This document shows, piece after piece, positions 46,431-60,678 of a stretch of 64,000 nt of DNA. The stretch comes from Boletus sp. NGJ (taxonomy: Eukaryota > Basidiomycota > Agaricomycetes > Boletales > Boletaceae). A model generated the notes under the pieces. The model had not been told where the DNA came from and did not search any database. It saw only the letters and a list, made by a program, of their open reading frames with translations. How positions within the stretch are numbered: position 1 is the stretch's first letter; the number at the start of each line of letters is the position of its first letter. The stretch covers positions 62,001-126,000 of the forward strand of contig JAGTXK010000187.1 of NCBI GenBank assembly GCA_019096195.1, in the 5' to 3' direction. A program made the position numbers and the translations under genes.

Positions 46431-46561
46431 TTATCAATGTCACCTCGGGAACAATGTTACACCTTTTAAATACAGTACCAGTACATAATCGCAGACTCGT
46501 AGATGGAGAATTCATATATCGGACCAGAGGCTACCGATATTAATCATGTCCGTGGCATAGC

Positions 46562-47748
46562 TTAGTCGATGAAGAATTTGTAGGCAGCTCGCCATGCTTT
46601 GTTCCCACCTCGCTCGATGACATCCTGGAGGAAGACATAAGCATCCGAGATTTCGCAAGAACGGTCTTTTCAGTGCTTACCCCATGGCAAGGGATTATCC
46701 GGTCGAAGTTCCAGGAAGCCACCGTCTTTGCGTCGCGCTTCGTCGCTCTACAAATGGTGTTCATATCTAGCCAGAAGTCAACAAGACAGTCCTCACTCGA
46801 CATCAGTGGTGACACCGTATATGACTTTCTGGTGAGCCCATGAATCCGGCTTCAAGGTTCCTTGAGGGATCCATTTGGAAACTTTCGAGTACTAGCAACA
46901 GTTCAGATGGACCATCCGACGGAAAAACGCATGCCACCCACTTGTTCAGTCGCTGGTAAATTGAACAGCAGGTCTGCTTGGATCAGAGACCTGGACGTAG
47001 TGTGAAGGAATGCAACATCTTTATTTCTGACGCCAGAGAAATAACTAGAGTTGTTTGAGTCCACGTTCGGTGAGGGGCTTCTCTTGGTGGACATACCAGT
47101 GCTTGATCTTGGAAACAGAGTCAACTATGCATCCAGACCAAGTCAAGTTTACTTACATCTTCTTCAAAGCCATACTGCGTGTTTGGCGGATCGCGGCCCC
47201 AGACTGACACGAGGTCGCAATCCACATCGCCTCGAAACAAGAGACAACGACTTACGTCCATCAAACGCAAATGATTTTCCGTTCATCCTTTTGATCGTAT
47301 CTTCCACTCCAATGACCTTGGCGTTGGGGAACGCCGTTTTAAACTCCAATAGATACAGATGGTGGACAGAGTCCGCATTAACGATGTACCTGTGCGTGTG
47401 TAAAGGTGACAAAGTAGGCGCATTCAAAGGAAAGAAAGAAAAAAAAAACATACTTGACCGGACCGAGTTCATTGATCTTTGTTTTCGTTTCGTGGTCAAG
47501 AGGGGTCGAGGCGAGCACCCAAACACCACCGTCTCTTAATTTGATAGCTGTCGATCTACCGCCGATAGGGAACACGCCATATCTAGCGAATGGGCTAGAG
47601 GCCATATGAATCAGTACTAGGTCCGTTCGTTCGGTGTGGGACAAACCGGGAGAACGTCCAAACGTCCTTGACAACCTGTTTCATCACATGGTAGTGTAGC
47701 AAATGGGGAGTGGGGAGATCTTACCTCGCGGATAACGGTATCTCCCAT
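46562..47748 (-). CDS. DUF4336-family protein (metallo-beta-lactamase-like fold)
   Basis: Short exons read in order MGDTVIRE/VVKDVWTFSR, PFARYGVFPIGGRSTAIKLR, GGVWVLASTPLDHETKTKIN, ADSVHHLYLLEFKTAFPNAK, FAFDG, WGRDPPNTQYGFEED/IKHCYFSGVRNKDVAFLH, RSLIQADLLFNLPATEQ, WAHQKVIYGVTTDVE/ATKRDAKTVASWNFDRIIPCHG and DVIERGGNKAWRAAYKFFID. This is the pattern of the fungal DUF4336 family, which resembles metal-dependent hydrolases (HHL segment, a distal CHG). The substrate is unknown. The protein is about 270 residues and probably cytosolic. It lies downstream of the Furry gene on the same strand. Confidence 0.8.
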
Positions 47749-47962
47749 AATTTCTTGACTGAAGAATTCGGTGGAAGCCTTGTGAGGTGGATGTTCTGGT
47801 GAGGCCCGCTGGCGGTGAGGTGGAGGGCAGGATATAACCTCATGATGGCTGACGTCAGGCTGATACACACCCGAAAAACGTGTACCGTGTTTTTAGTCAC
47901 ATATCGGACATACATTTAAGCCCGCTCAAAAGTAGAACGTGATATTACACTGCTTGTACTTA

Positions 47963-50900
47963 CTAGCCGAGCCCCCGACCATTCGGAGCACTCTGATAAA
48001 ACGTCGGTGAATCATAGATGAACGCATCGAGCTCCGAATCAGAACCGCTATCATCCCCAGAATCGTCCGAATAATCATTCGGCTTGCCGATATGAAAAAC
48101 GTCCGTAAATGGCGTCTGAGGTGCATCGTTGGAGTTGTCCGTCGACCGGGCGATGATGGATGCCACGCGTTCTTCCAGCTGCTGGCTCGGTACCAGAACA
48201 CGGGGCCGGGGTTTCGTGTTCTGGAAAAATTCACTCAGCTCGTGGAGGTCCTGGACTAAGACGCCGAGGTCCTCATCCAGTGTGTCCACAAACGACATGA
48301 TCTGCGAACGTGACTCTAGGTGGATATATGATGGACGGAGAGCACCGATGCACGTTTGCGCAACTGCCATCATATTGTTCCTGCAAATAGATCGCCGGGA
48401 TTTGACCTGAGAGATACACCACCCTGAATCTTCAGGAACGCCAAAGATTTCCCCCTCGTCTACAGAGGAAGCATTGACTGAGGTATGCATGCTCATCCGG
48501 AGAACGTTGCGGGAAATTTGTCCCCCGGAGACCTTTGTCGGCTCTTCAAGAACGTCAAGTGCTTGAGCAGCCAGGTCACCCTCAACAAGTCGCAGTAACG
48601 GCATGAGGTGTTCAGTTGCGAGTGAATGCTGTGCGTTTCGCGGGTCACGTTGCTGGAAGAACGCCTTCAATACTTGCATCGTATGAATGCGCAGCCAGTT
48701 CTCCTTATTGAGAACCAGGCCCAGAAGGAGCGTGGCAATATCCGACCAGCGTGTAGCCGAACAATATTCGCGAAGCCCAGCGATAGACTGTCTCAGGAAG
48801 TCATCCTTGGTACGAAAACGATTCTTAACGAAGGAGGTCATGATGCGAGAGATGGTGTCCCGGCCATCTTGTGAAGCAAGGTTGGCAATGGAAGTGCAAA
48901 AATCGACAAGAGCAGCATCACGATTGTCGCCAGACATGGAATGTAAACACCACGGAAGGGAGAGGGCGAAAAGGTCACAAACACGACGTTCGGAGGGTTC
49001 AATGAGCCGCGAGTCTGAGATTCTGGTCAGCACCTGAAGTGCCGCGAAGGTGTCAGCCATAGTAGTTGCCGAGCGTAAGCCACTCAGGAGGCATGTTTGT
49101 AAACTGTACATGCCGTTCCAAGACTCTGGACATTGAGCGAGTACTGATTCGACGAACTCCGCGTTGCCTAAATCCAGCTTGCCAAGTAACACGGTCAAGA
49201 GTTTGACTGCTGCGGCGAATTCCGATTCAACAACTGTCATGAGACATGATGCTGTAGTCCAGAAGAGACGCGGAAGGAGGACGGGGTTGAGATCATCCAA
49301 AGCCACAGAGACCACTAGCGTAGACATGATCGCCTCAGCAAAGTGATGGAGCTCGGTTTCATCGTCACTTATGGCGGAGTACAAGCAACTAAGTATATGC
49401 CCGAGTATATCTTGAGAGAGAGGGACCTTCAGCAACCGGAAGACCTGAAGAGACCGTTTGGCGATGCCGGGAATGTGGCAATGTTCAACGTAGGCTATGG
49501 ATAAGGCAGCTAGGTTCTGCGCCAGGTCCGGGACGAATTGCCCAATGACAGACACCACTTGATCAACGATGTACTTCATGCGAGGCAAAACCACCTCTTC
49601 AGCATCACTTTCCGACCAGAAAAGAGAATCCGCCTGCTCCTCCATGGTCGCGACGGTTGATAGCAGAGACGCCCGGGCAGGTTGTCCCGCCTTGTCAGTG
49701 GCTGATGGGTACCGGGGTACGCAAGCTCTCATCAGCTGAAACAGCATACGACGCGCAGCTGATCGCATCATCGAGACCCTGTGATCCAGATGAAAGAGGA
49801 CGGCCGAGAGGATGACGGGTAACTGTTCGTGGTTTGTCCACATGCGTTCGAGCGAGACAGAGCCAATATACACCATTGCATACTGAGCGGATCCCAAGAG
49901 TTGGCGGGGTTGATCGTCCGCGAACAGCACGTCGAGATCAGACCACAGCTCGAGTTCCTCTGGAGCCGGTTGCTCTAGTCGGTGCTCAAAGGTAGGTGGC
50001 ATCCTTTCTGGCCCACAAACGCTGCACAGCTCCTGGAAGATCTGTATACCCGCCGCTGAACGAGACAAGCACGCGATAACCTCGGAGGCACACTTGACAA
50101 AGGCATTCGTAGCGACCTTGAGGGACTCGTTGACCAGGAAGGATGCAATAGCTCGCCCAGCTAATGGGTCTGGTACCTCTACAAGCCGAGCCCAAATCGC
50201 AGCGATTTGCTCGGGCTGTGCATCGCTAAATCGCTTGGTAAGGGCGAGCAAATGATACACAACCAGACTGCCCTTCGATGTCAAGGCCAGCTTCGACGTG
50301 TCAGGTGCACTGATCTCGAGGTTTGGCATCCAATGCTCCAAGCTTTGTAGCATGAGATGACAGACTCTTTCGTTACCGTGGCGGTGGACACGTAATAGTA
50401 GTGCTGTAACCTCTGATAGGAAATCGAAGGCTTGCTCTGGATGCTCCCCTGCAAGACATTCTCCTACTAGTCGATGGGCTTGAAGGTAAACGCTCGGGGC
50501 ATCATTGACCACCATCGTTTCGAACTCTGCCATGGAAATCACGCCTGCGGACTGCTCATGAATGGCCTCAAGAATGTTGAATGCGTGCTCTCGTATCGTA
50601 GCGTTTCCATGACACAGATTGGCTAATCCAAGGCACGCAACCTGCGCAAATGCAAATGGATGGCCTGATACGTTGCAGACCACATCCACGATGATCTCGA
50701 AGAATGCGGCGCTGCTCAGTGTGGTGGTCGTGGCATCACAGAACCCTCGGCGAAGGACGTCTACTAGTAGATCTGCGCCAGGATGAGGTAAGACGAGGAG
50801 AGACCGTAATGCTTTTCTGAACAAGAGATAACAGGTCAAATGTGTCAAATACAACTTTCCCGACGAATAAGCGAGCTTACTTAGCACAGGTCACCAGTGG

Positions 50901-53900
50901 AGTTTGGGCGTCCTCAAACACAGCGTGAAATCGATCTAGAATTTGAGCGACCTCGAGCGGTTTGGGAGGATCTGGGATGAGGCGTTCGGTTGGAGAGTTT
51001 AATTCGACAGTGTCGGCTGGCCGATAAGCTCTTTGCTACAGCGTCTAGTTAGTAATACGTTGCACTTCCAAATGAATAACAACTGACACAAAGGGACGAC
51101 AGGGCACCGACAGACGCATGTGACAATAATTTGGTCTCGTGTTGAAATCGCTCGCCAGCGTCTGACTCCGCATCAGGATCTTTTATAGCTGCGGCAGCAG
51201 CCCTTTGCATCAAGATGAACCTAGTTTTGGCGGATTCGTTCTGTGGACCATATTGGCACCATTCTTCGCACATACGGTATAGAGAGAGATGGACGTTGGG
51301 AGGGGTGCCATCCGCCTCAAAAAGATCCTCCAAAGCACTGAAAATACGCTCAACCAACCGGCAAAAATAGCGCCGCAGCCGCTGTAAAGAGTAATTATCA
51401 CGATTCTCGGGTGCAAGTAGGAACACCTGTGTGTTCCTAACGAACTTGAGCGCGTGGGATAAAGCATCTTGTTTGCTCGGCGACTTTAGAGAGTGAAGGT
51501 GCGGAGCGGTGAGGTAGTAGATCCGACCGACAGCTGAATGGAGCCGAGCTTGTCGACGAGGGCGGATCCCAGTCGCGGGTGAACCCGGCTTGGTGCGACC
51601 TTCGTCATAAAATTGACGAGAGGTAAAGAGGTTGAGATCTTCTAGGAGTTGAGGATACCCTTCGAGAGGAAATGTACTAATAGCCAACACAGCAGCCTCT
51701 CGGAATGGTGTATAGTCCGCGTCCAAGAATGGCGTCAGGTGTTTAAACAGGTAGCGCGTCGTCGACATTCTCTCGCGCTCAAAGGTTGATTCCGAAGGCG
51801 CACGGGAGTGCTCGCGACCCGCTTGTGTCATCGCGGGTCGATTGTCCGACACCGCTGCGGTGGAGCAAAGCACCCTAGTCCAGGTATACCACTGGTCGAT
51901 AAGAGTCATATTCTCCTTTACTAGCTTGTACCCTTCTTGTTCTGTCGAGCGGGAGGATTGCATGCGGCCACTGGAAGATATTCCACTAAGTCGGAGCATC
52001 GTTGGGTGATATCGTGATGTCGCAGCTTCGACGACAGCCCTACAATTTTGAATAAGCTGACCGCAGCTCGACATCGAAGCCCGCATGAACGCTGGATAGA
52101 CGAAACGCCATATTTTTCGATCTTTCTCTACATTGCTATCCGCGATTTGGAGAAGAACGTCTGGCTTCGCAGATCTCCTCCACTGCTGAAGACGATCTAG
52201 CTCGCCGCGATCGAGCAGTTCGTCGAAACCTTGAAGAAACGGGCATTCCTTGTCGTTCTCGAACAGTGATGAAAACAAGAATGAGAAAGGAGTGGGATCA
52301 TTGGCCGAGGTGCCCCCAGGCGTGAGATCCTTGCAAAGGGGAATAAGCGAGCGTACCAGCTTGATACCAGCAGAACGGATGGGCATCGATTCACACGAAA
52401 GGAGGAAAAGTGCACCGAGTGCAATCTCCTCGGCCTGCTGAAGAACAGCCTGCAGATCGCTCCCAGCCAGGTCCTGCTTTGGCTTCTGGGAGAGCCCGGT
52501 AATCCATGTATCCACCACGCCAGTCCAGAGGTTCAACAGTCTTGCGCTTTCGAGGAGAATCCGATAGCCAGCTCCCTCTCGTTCGACATTCTTGGGATCG
52601 AACAAGAAAGCAGTGAAACATTTAAGAACCGTTGGCGCATACAGCACGTCTTTCATGAACCTTCTCAAAGCCGCCCCTGCAACCTCACCGATCCGCGGCT
52701 CGACATGCACGACGCCATGCAAAAGCATTTCAACCGCGTCGAGAAGAGAGATCGATGGAGTGTGTAAGCATCGTGGCCATGATTGATAGCACGTCTGCAG
52801 GATGCTGATGTGTGAAACTAAGTGGTTCGGATACGCGAAAGCTCCTTCCGGATGCCGACGGATAACCAAGTTGTGAGATTCCTCGAAAGACGATGCGCTG
52901 CTAGACGCAGAAGAACGTGCCAGTGACCATTGTTCGTCAAAGACAGACATATGACCAATTGCCTTGAAGCATGCTTGTGCGATGGTAGAGGTTGCAGCAC
53001 CGAAACGGTCGACGAAGTCCTGAATCCCGGGTTTCGAGAGCACCGCAGCCGGAAGAACATCTGAAGAGGAAGGGTAATCATCCCATGAAGGTATCGCCGA
53101 AAAGTCCGCGCTGGACGGCCATGTTGGCGTCGGTTCTTCGCGTTCGAAACCATGTAGTGTCAAGAGGGTCGCCTGCACCAGGATCCCAACACGCTCAGGA
53201 GCCAACGTGCCGTTCGCACTAGCAGACTCTTGCAGGAGCTCCATGCAGAAGTCGCGGCCGTACTCGAAATAACGAGAGATGATAAAATGGACAACACAAA
53301 TGAATGGTTCGAGGTGTTCTTCGGGTGGAAAGACAGATGGCCGTCCGGTAGGGAAGAAATACTTGAGGAGCCCATCTAGTCTTGAGGTGCTGTTCGATGC
53401 AGGTTCTTGGCAACGGTAAAGATATGTCCAGATCAAGCGGACCGTCCCATTCAGAATGGGAATGCGGTGCGGTTTGTCCTATGAAATGGCATGTGAGCAC
53501 GACAAGGTTGAGGAATTGAAGTAAGTCGAGACGATACCTTTAATTTACTGATCCCATACTCGAAACACGCCACCCAGTTTTTTAGGAAAAACTGATGCGG
53601 GGCCACGCATAGCGCTGTAACTGCTAGCGGATACGCGACATGCCAATATCGAGGCTTTGACATCATCTCCTTTGCACGAGGGTAAATCTTCTCTATCGCT
53701 TTCTCCCACTGTGGGTGGTTGACTTCTGCTTGAGCAGCCTGCAGAAAAGATTACTCAGATGTCACCAACCAGGGAATCATGTTCCCACCTTGCCAATAGG
53801 ATGCAACAATCGTGTGAGCGTCTCTGCAAAAGCCACTTTGAAACGTAGACCATGTGCGTTCTCAAACGACTTTGCTAAGGATTCCATGAATTCAGCACCT

Positions 53901-55676
53901 TCTTCGAATGCCTCTGGGGGCCAGACCTATCGGTCACATTAGACTCCTACGATGAACCACATTTCTTGTTCAAGACGTTCGCGTTCTTCAGACTTACTTT
54001 GATTTGTACATATCGCAAACCTTTCACTAGGTTCTCGAACTTCGTGTCCGAGTCCTTCGCAACTTGTCCGTGTGCCACAGGGGCTAGCTCGTTAAGGAAG
54101 CGATCTGTAACACTGAGGAATCTGCGCCAAGGTTGAATGAAAGGGGTGTCATTAGCAATGAACAACGGAAACGCATATATATGTGGTGCGGCATGACAGG
54201 AACTTACCTTAGGCCAGCTAAACAGCCTAGAACTCCCGCATATAGCTCTGCGCACAGCTTGTAATTGGGGTTCATGGTGTGCAACGGCCGTCTAAACTGT
54301 TCAAAGATGGTCTCCTCCAAGCTATATCCCATTGTATCACTTAGTGCGTTCGCAGAAAGCGCAGAGAGAACGGCGACCAGTACTCTGCACATGACATAGA
54401 TTGCGGCGAGAGACCCGCGTTCAGATATCCGAGGGTGCACAGATCGGTTAGCTGGAGAGTCGCGTATACCCCGGCGCCAGCGCATAATGGTGTCTATGAC
54501 ACTTTTGGCGCGCTTCTGTGCGATCTTGCCCAGAGATTGAAGAAGTTCGTCGAATTGTGGATCGAGGGTAGGACCGAAGAAGTCAGTCAATATCGGATCG
54601 CTGTCCTAAATAACAGGCATGTGTGTCAATAACGGATCTCCCATGGCAGAAGGATACGAGATAAAGTCCGCAGTCTCGGCATTAAATTAGAAAATGAAAA
54701 TGCTCACCGGACTTTCGCGCATAAAAGCGTCGATCTTTGCCTCCGCAAGGGTAGCAAATCGAATGAAAACTGCATGCAGCGCGTAATCCGCGGGTGTTTT
54801 CGACGAACTGAGATCTTCGCTCTCGTCCTCCGAGACAATCGGACTCTCACTCCGCGGAGCGACCAGTGATTCAGGGACACGGGGAACGGGTGGTGGCGAA
54901 TTTGGCGGATGGCCAAAAGTGAATGCGTGATTTGGGTTATGACCGAACGGATGACCATGCCCGTGGTCACTGCTATTCTCCGAACCGAAAAACACTGAGC
55001 CGGAGTGTGAATGGTGCGAACGCGCTGCGGAATGGCCACGGGGACGGGACGTAGACCGAACAGGACGGGATTCACCAGGCGTCGGAGGGCGTGGATGCTG
55101 ATGCGGAGGACTGGGAGCGTTGCTTTGCTTCGACGTTGCAGTAATAGAGTGGGCGAGGGACGAGGTGGATCTGTTAAACGGATTCTTCAGGATCGGGTAC
55201 ACCTGGTGGTGATCCAAGCTAGGAAGGGGGAGGCACGTCGGTGTTGTTCTTCAAACTGGATTTGAATGCGTTTCGAATGGAGGCAAAGGAAGACTTTTTG
55301 CTGAACGGGGATGGGCCTGTACCCGTGGAGGTGGATGTAGCGGTGGTCGCGACTGACGACTGGGAAGCGTGTGCAAAGGGTCGACGTGGGGCATGATCGA
55401 AAAACGACTCATCGGAGGCAAGAGAATCGCCTCGTGTGTGCGCACTGAAGAAACTTTTTTCAGTGGCTATCGCCGTCGTTGGGGTGAGGTTAGTGGGTGA
55501 CTCTGGTCCAGGTGTGCTACCGAATCCAAATGCACCGGCGCGCGCAAATGGCACTGGGGTAGTTTGGAAGTCATCTTCATCCAAGTCTACACAATTAACC
55601 ACATTGGTAAGCTCTTGAAAGGTAGGACAATACAAGCATTACCTGGAATCGTTATCTGCAAACCTTCGGACCCCAT
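47963..55676 (-). CDS. TAO3: Furry/Tao3/Mor2 cell-morphogenesis scaffold
   Basis: This very large HEAT-like repeat protein works in the RAM/MOR network with NDR kinase and Mob2 to control polarised growth and cell separation. Exon 1 is MGSEGLQITIP (55676-55643), spliced to DLDEDDFQTTPVPFARAGAF. A Ser/His-rich N-terminal region contains the family segment NPFNRSTSSL. The conserved N-terminal block (DFFGPTLDPQFDELLQSLGK, RRPLHTMNPNYKLCAELYAG) runs into two very long exons, 53436-51049 and 50887-47963. The end is acidic (SDSELDAFIYDSPTF). The frame between SSLKNNTDVPPPS and LDHHQVYPILK is off by one base at a run of five C near 55228, with no usable intron there. Confidence 0.9.
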
Positions 55677-55939
55677 CGACTGTGCGACTCGGACGTCGCA
55701 ATCCACGTAGTCCAAGTTGGTTTCCATCCCACGGTGTGTACATTTCCTCTTTTGTACATTTGACCCCTGTTTCTCGCTCCCAGCACACGTTGCGCATGTC
55801 TTTGAGTCCTATCAGGGCGTATGAACGTCCATCTTCTCTTGGTTGTGTGTTACAAGTTGAGGGGACAGATGACACCATTAAGCTGATGATACCGTCGTCC
55901 ATTGATCTGACAGTCACAAAGCACTATTCTAATCTCAGG
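55677..55939. other. Spacer between mitochondrial IleRS and Furry
   Basis: About 260 bp between two genes on the same strand. It must hold the IleRS 3' end and the Furry promoter. No motif is recognised. Confidence 0.5.
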
Positions 55940-58900
55940 CTATAACTTTTGTATACCAATCGGAGGTTTCCTCACGACGTCCGTGCACCTCAAGCAGAGA
56001 TCGTCTTCCTCGAGCCGCGTGAACGTCCAGCAGCGAGGACACTTGTGCAGTGAGGCAGGTCGGATATGGAGACCTATTTCAGCGTCCGAGCCTATCGGAC
56101 TGTTCAACCCGTGATATACATGATATGACAATGACTTGGCATACCTGGTATATTTATATTTATTGAACCACTATACCCCCACGCCGGAGAATTGGATGTC
56201 GCATCAACCTTTTCTGTTAACGTCACATCGGACACGATAAAGAGGGTCTTTAAAAAGTTTGCTGATTGTGGTCCTTTGAGAATTCGCTTCCAAGATGGCT
56301 ATCTACTTACCTTCACGCCTTAGCAATTCCACAAGCTCCAGTCCTCTTGCATCGGATGGCAAGGTGATCACCACTTGCGCCTCCAAAGCACTCTTCAGAT
56401 TCCTAAGAGTAGTGTCAGCCCGAGCCATACATCGCATGTCGTACGCATACTTATCCCCCCGAGCCTTTTCCAAGAGCGATAGCACAGCGCTACGTACACT
56501 CAACAAGCTGTCCATATCTTTTTCTGCCTGAGGGTCCTCCCACTCAGTACTCTAGTTGTGGAATCAAGCACATGTCAACTATAATCACTATCGCGTGTCA
56601 TGATCGGACATACAAGTGGCTCCCACTTATTCGTGAAAAAAGAGCGTCCAGACGCTTCAGTCGCACGGTGTGCATGTATCTCTTCCGCGAGGTAGGGAAG
56701 CACTGGGGCAAGTACTGACGTCATGCCCCGCAGTATCTGATGGTGGACGTGAATCACCTTTCTGGATCCCAACTATGGTTAATGCTCACCCGCTTGAGTG
56801 TATCAACGACCACTCTACGCTCGATGCTATGGACATCGTTGGCGTACAAGACGTCCTTTGTAATATCAAAGTATAGAGACGAAAGCGTGATGTTGGCGAA
56901 ATTCGTTAAAGCAACCATGACTTGAATGCAGCGTCAACGCTGTGTGGTAGATGTGCTTACATGACATACCTCGAGGGAAGTTATACGTTCCATAGCCCTC
57001 GAGGGCTGTCCTTTCGAGCTTGTACAATTCATTCATGACGTACCGTTCTGCCTAGTTCAAGGTAAGCTGCTAACGCGTCATTGAATAAGGAAATACAAAC
57101 CAAACCCAGATCCTTCTTCTCCACACCGGAATGCGTTTCGCTGTCTTGCAAGGCCGTCGAGCCGATGTTCCCGAGCAGGAATCTGGCAGAATTTCGTATT
57201 TTCCTCATAGATTCCGCAGTCTGTGCAAGCACGGTGGGGCCAATAGACATATCACGCCAATACTCGACGGTCGCTGCCCAGAGTCGAAGGACGTCTGCCC
57301 CATAAGCTGGTTCCTTCTTCTTATCCTAAGCGCTGTCAGCCCCACGGGAAGATGGTCCACTGTAATGCAGGACCTACAGCACCACCGTCAATGACTGTTA
57401 GCGGACTAACGACGTTGCCGAGTGACTTGCTCATTTTCTTCCCAGCCTCGTCAAGCACCATACCATGTGTGATCAACGTACCGTATGGGCTCACTGGCAC
57501 TGTCTTATCGTCGGCAGTACCGAGTGCAGTCAGCAGCTGACTCTGGAACCATCCACGATGTTGATCTGATCCCTCAACACAGACATCCGCACGATGCTTT
57601 CTTCCTTCTATCGTGGCCAGCATGGACCAACTCGTTCCACTGTCGAACCATACGTCCATCGTATCTGTGCCCTTTTTCCATCCAGCCTTACCGTATTCGG
57701 CAACGGGTTCTGGAGCAAGGAAGTCATTAACGGGTCCGTCCCACCAATAGCTAACACCATTCTTGTCCAGCACATGCAGGATGTGAGAAAGGGAAGAAGG
57801 GGTGAGGACGGTGGTGCCACTGGGGATGTGGTATAGTGATGGTATCGGGACACCCCAGACACGCTGACGAGAAATGCACCATTCCGAGCGGGACTGGACA
57901 AATGTTGTGAGACGATTACGGGCTGGTGAACAGTGTCAACAGCCGTTCGTGGAGGTCTACAGGAACCACGTACAAGCCGGGGGGAAGAATGACACTTCCT
58001 CGAGCGCAGTCAATGCATTTTCTTTAATATTATCCAAGTTCGCGAACCACTGCGAAGTCGCTCTGTAAGGACCACGCAGATAGTCAGCACTCGGGCTCTG
58101 TACGGTTAGCTTCATGGGAACCTCACGTTACGATGACGGGCTCGTTCGTTTTCCAATCATAGGGGTACCTATGTTTGATCCTCTCAACAGCCAATAGCGC
58201 TCCGCAATCTTCTAGTATCTTCACGATGGCTTTGGATCCTCCTTTCATTACCTCCAAGCCTACCAGTGCTTCGCCTCCCAGCTCCGGGGGGACGACATCC
58301 GTCACACGTTGCGAGTATTTACCCTCACCATCCACATGACACAACATTCCCGAGTCAAGAAGGCCCTGCGAACGGAAAGCAAGGTAATCTTCGGCACCAT
58401 GGGCTGGTGCACAATGCACCAATCCAGTTCCGGAATCAGAAGTAACGTGTGTCGCCGGAATGACACTTAGATTTGGAGAATTGGACGAAGCTTCCCCACA
58501 CGTAAGAGTGGCAAAGATGCCTCGATAACCGAGACCGACAAGTCCAGACCCTGGCAGCTCCGCTATCACTTCAATTTCTTCAGGTGGGCCAAGGACGCGC
58601 TCGAGTGCCAAAAGTCGATCCTTTGCAACCACAAGAAGCCCAGACTGTCGTGGACTGTGCACAATGGTATAGATGAGGTCCGGGTGTACTGCAATACCCT
58701 GGCAGTTCAAGAAGCTGAGGCTACAACAAAGCATATCGTATGGACAATACCACGACGTACCATATTAGCACTGAGGGTCCAAGGTGTAGTTGTCCAAACC
58801 AGCAGACGGATTGTTTCTTTCCCTATTGCATGGATTATCTTGCTCAATTCAATACCTTCAAGGGTATCGGAATGCGCAGAATCAAGTGTAAATGCTACAT

Positions 58901-59983
58901 ATACAGAATGTGAGGTATGGTCGTCCTTGTAAACGAGCTCAGCTTCCGCTAATGCTGAGCGTGAAGAGGGTGAGAAATACACAGGTCGATAGTCCCTATA
59001 AATAAGACCTGGAAAGCAGGGGTCGTCGGCAAGTCGACAGGTTGTTATACCGCACAAAGGAACGAACCTTTGGATACCATTTTCTGGAAAATACGAAGTT
59101 GTCGCATCTCGTACTGGTGATCTAGATAATACTCAGTGACGCATGACTCGATGACCCTCCAAGGAAGTCATTACCAAGTGTACGATAAGTTGACTCCTTG
59201 CTCCAGTCTGCCATTATACCAAACTTCTCGAATTCTTCTCGTTGGATCTTCATCTCCCGTTCAGCCGTCTTCCTCGCTGCACCACGAATGGTGGATGCCG
59301 GGAGTGAATGAGGGTCTTGCTGGGCAAAACAGAGAAATGGTTATAATAGCTATGGCGATTGGCTACTGCTTGCGCGCCTTGGGACAAGGCTCACCTTCAA
59401 ATCTTGTAGGGCTTTGTTCTCTATGGGTAACCCATGACAGTCCCACCCAGGAAAATAACTATGCACGTTGATTCGTATTAGCTCCCCGATACAAGGTACG
59501 CGCTTTGACTGACTGGACGCGATCACCAATAGAGACATGAAAACGATTGATGATGTCTTTCAGGATTTTATTCAGGGCGTGACCTGGGCATTTAGTGTTT
59601 TAAGAATGGGATACTAGGTAACAAGCATGTCATACCGATGTGGAGATGTCCCATTTGCATACGGTGGCCCGTCATGCATTACGAACCATGCACCTTTGGT
59701 ATTCTGCGCCTGGGAAGCACCACTGCGTTAAAACAAGACATACAACATAAGTACACGAGCAACAAACCTGCCATTGATAAAGGTCGTCGCATGTTTTCCT
59801 TCTATATAGTTCCTGCGACTTTACGGTGTCAGCCCAGAGGGGGAAGGGTGTCTTTGGGAGGAGTAGTGTCTTTGAGAAGGCTTTTGAGTCGAGCTTTGAG
59901 GGTATCGGCGCAGAGGAAAGGCTCCGACGAACAAATCTGATATGTGACGTGCTCACTGGATTGCGCAATACACTCAGACTCAT
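55940..59983 (-). CDS. ISM1: Mitochondrial isoleucyl-tRNA synthetase
   Basis: This class I synthetase charges mitochondrial tRNA-Ile. A basic presequence (MSLSVLRNPVSTSHIRFVRR) and bacterial-type layout indicate import into mitochondria. Exons show KGAWFVMHDGPPYANG, the HIGH signature HLHIG/HALNKILKDI, YFPGWDCHGLPIENKAL, the CP1 editing domain (SDSGTGLVHCAPAHG near 58400), the KMSKS motif in AGKKMSKSLGNVVSP (57420-57440), the anticodon-binding helices, and a C-terminal zinc finger (CPRCWTF...CLRC). At the HIGH motif one extra G (AAT-GGG-ACAT, about 59650) puts HLHIG out of frame with what precedes it. There are many introns. The gene is head to head with the GNAT gene. Confidence 0.92.
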
Positions 59984-60678
59984 CGAGCAGGGTAGGCAAG
60001 GTCAAGTTGAATGGTATGGGATGAACGAATGATTCATTTTGTTTGGTTAACTACGCTTAGTAAGCTCAGGTGAATGTCACGAATTGAAGATGTGACACCC
60101 ATGGCCGCTAAACTCTTCAATCCGTGGTTGCAACCGAATTTCAGGGAGTCAACAACTCAGACGTGGTCGACCCTTTTCCCGAGAGCTCGTTGCAGATTAC
60201 ATCAAAATGAAAGTGTGAGAGGCCAATCGAATGCTTTCCGCGTCGCCGAGGCGCCTGTCTTTTCTCCGGACAGGTTACTGCTCTCGTCTATCGGAACTGC
60301 CAATAGGGGGAGATCGTCGTTGGTTCCCCATATAGCATTCCTCGTGTTCCGCTATCTAGTACGATGGCATTAATCACCGTCTGGTTACATACGACAACAT
60401 GTGTTCAGCCTTTGGCGTGTAGAAAACGTAGCCTCTTTTAGGCGGAGTTGATATAAAAACTAGTGCCTCGAGTTCAAAGTTGTACGTACGTTCTACAGGA
60501 CGTCCACGAGATGAATATGCTTCCTGTGCGCAGTTTTTGGGTCCACTGTGCGTCGCGCGTACGTACACCGATGATCTCGTATCATTCGGACGCGGTAGTC
60601 CCGGGCCCACACTGACACGCTTGTGCTCAACCGTCAATTTAAAGTTAACCTTTTGACCAAACCCAGACCTCAACGAGC
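59984..60678. other. Divergent promoter region of ISM1 and the GNAT gene
   Basis: About 700 bp between divergent genes. No coding frame or recognised element is supported. Confidence 0.5.
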
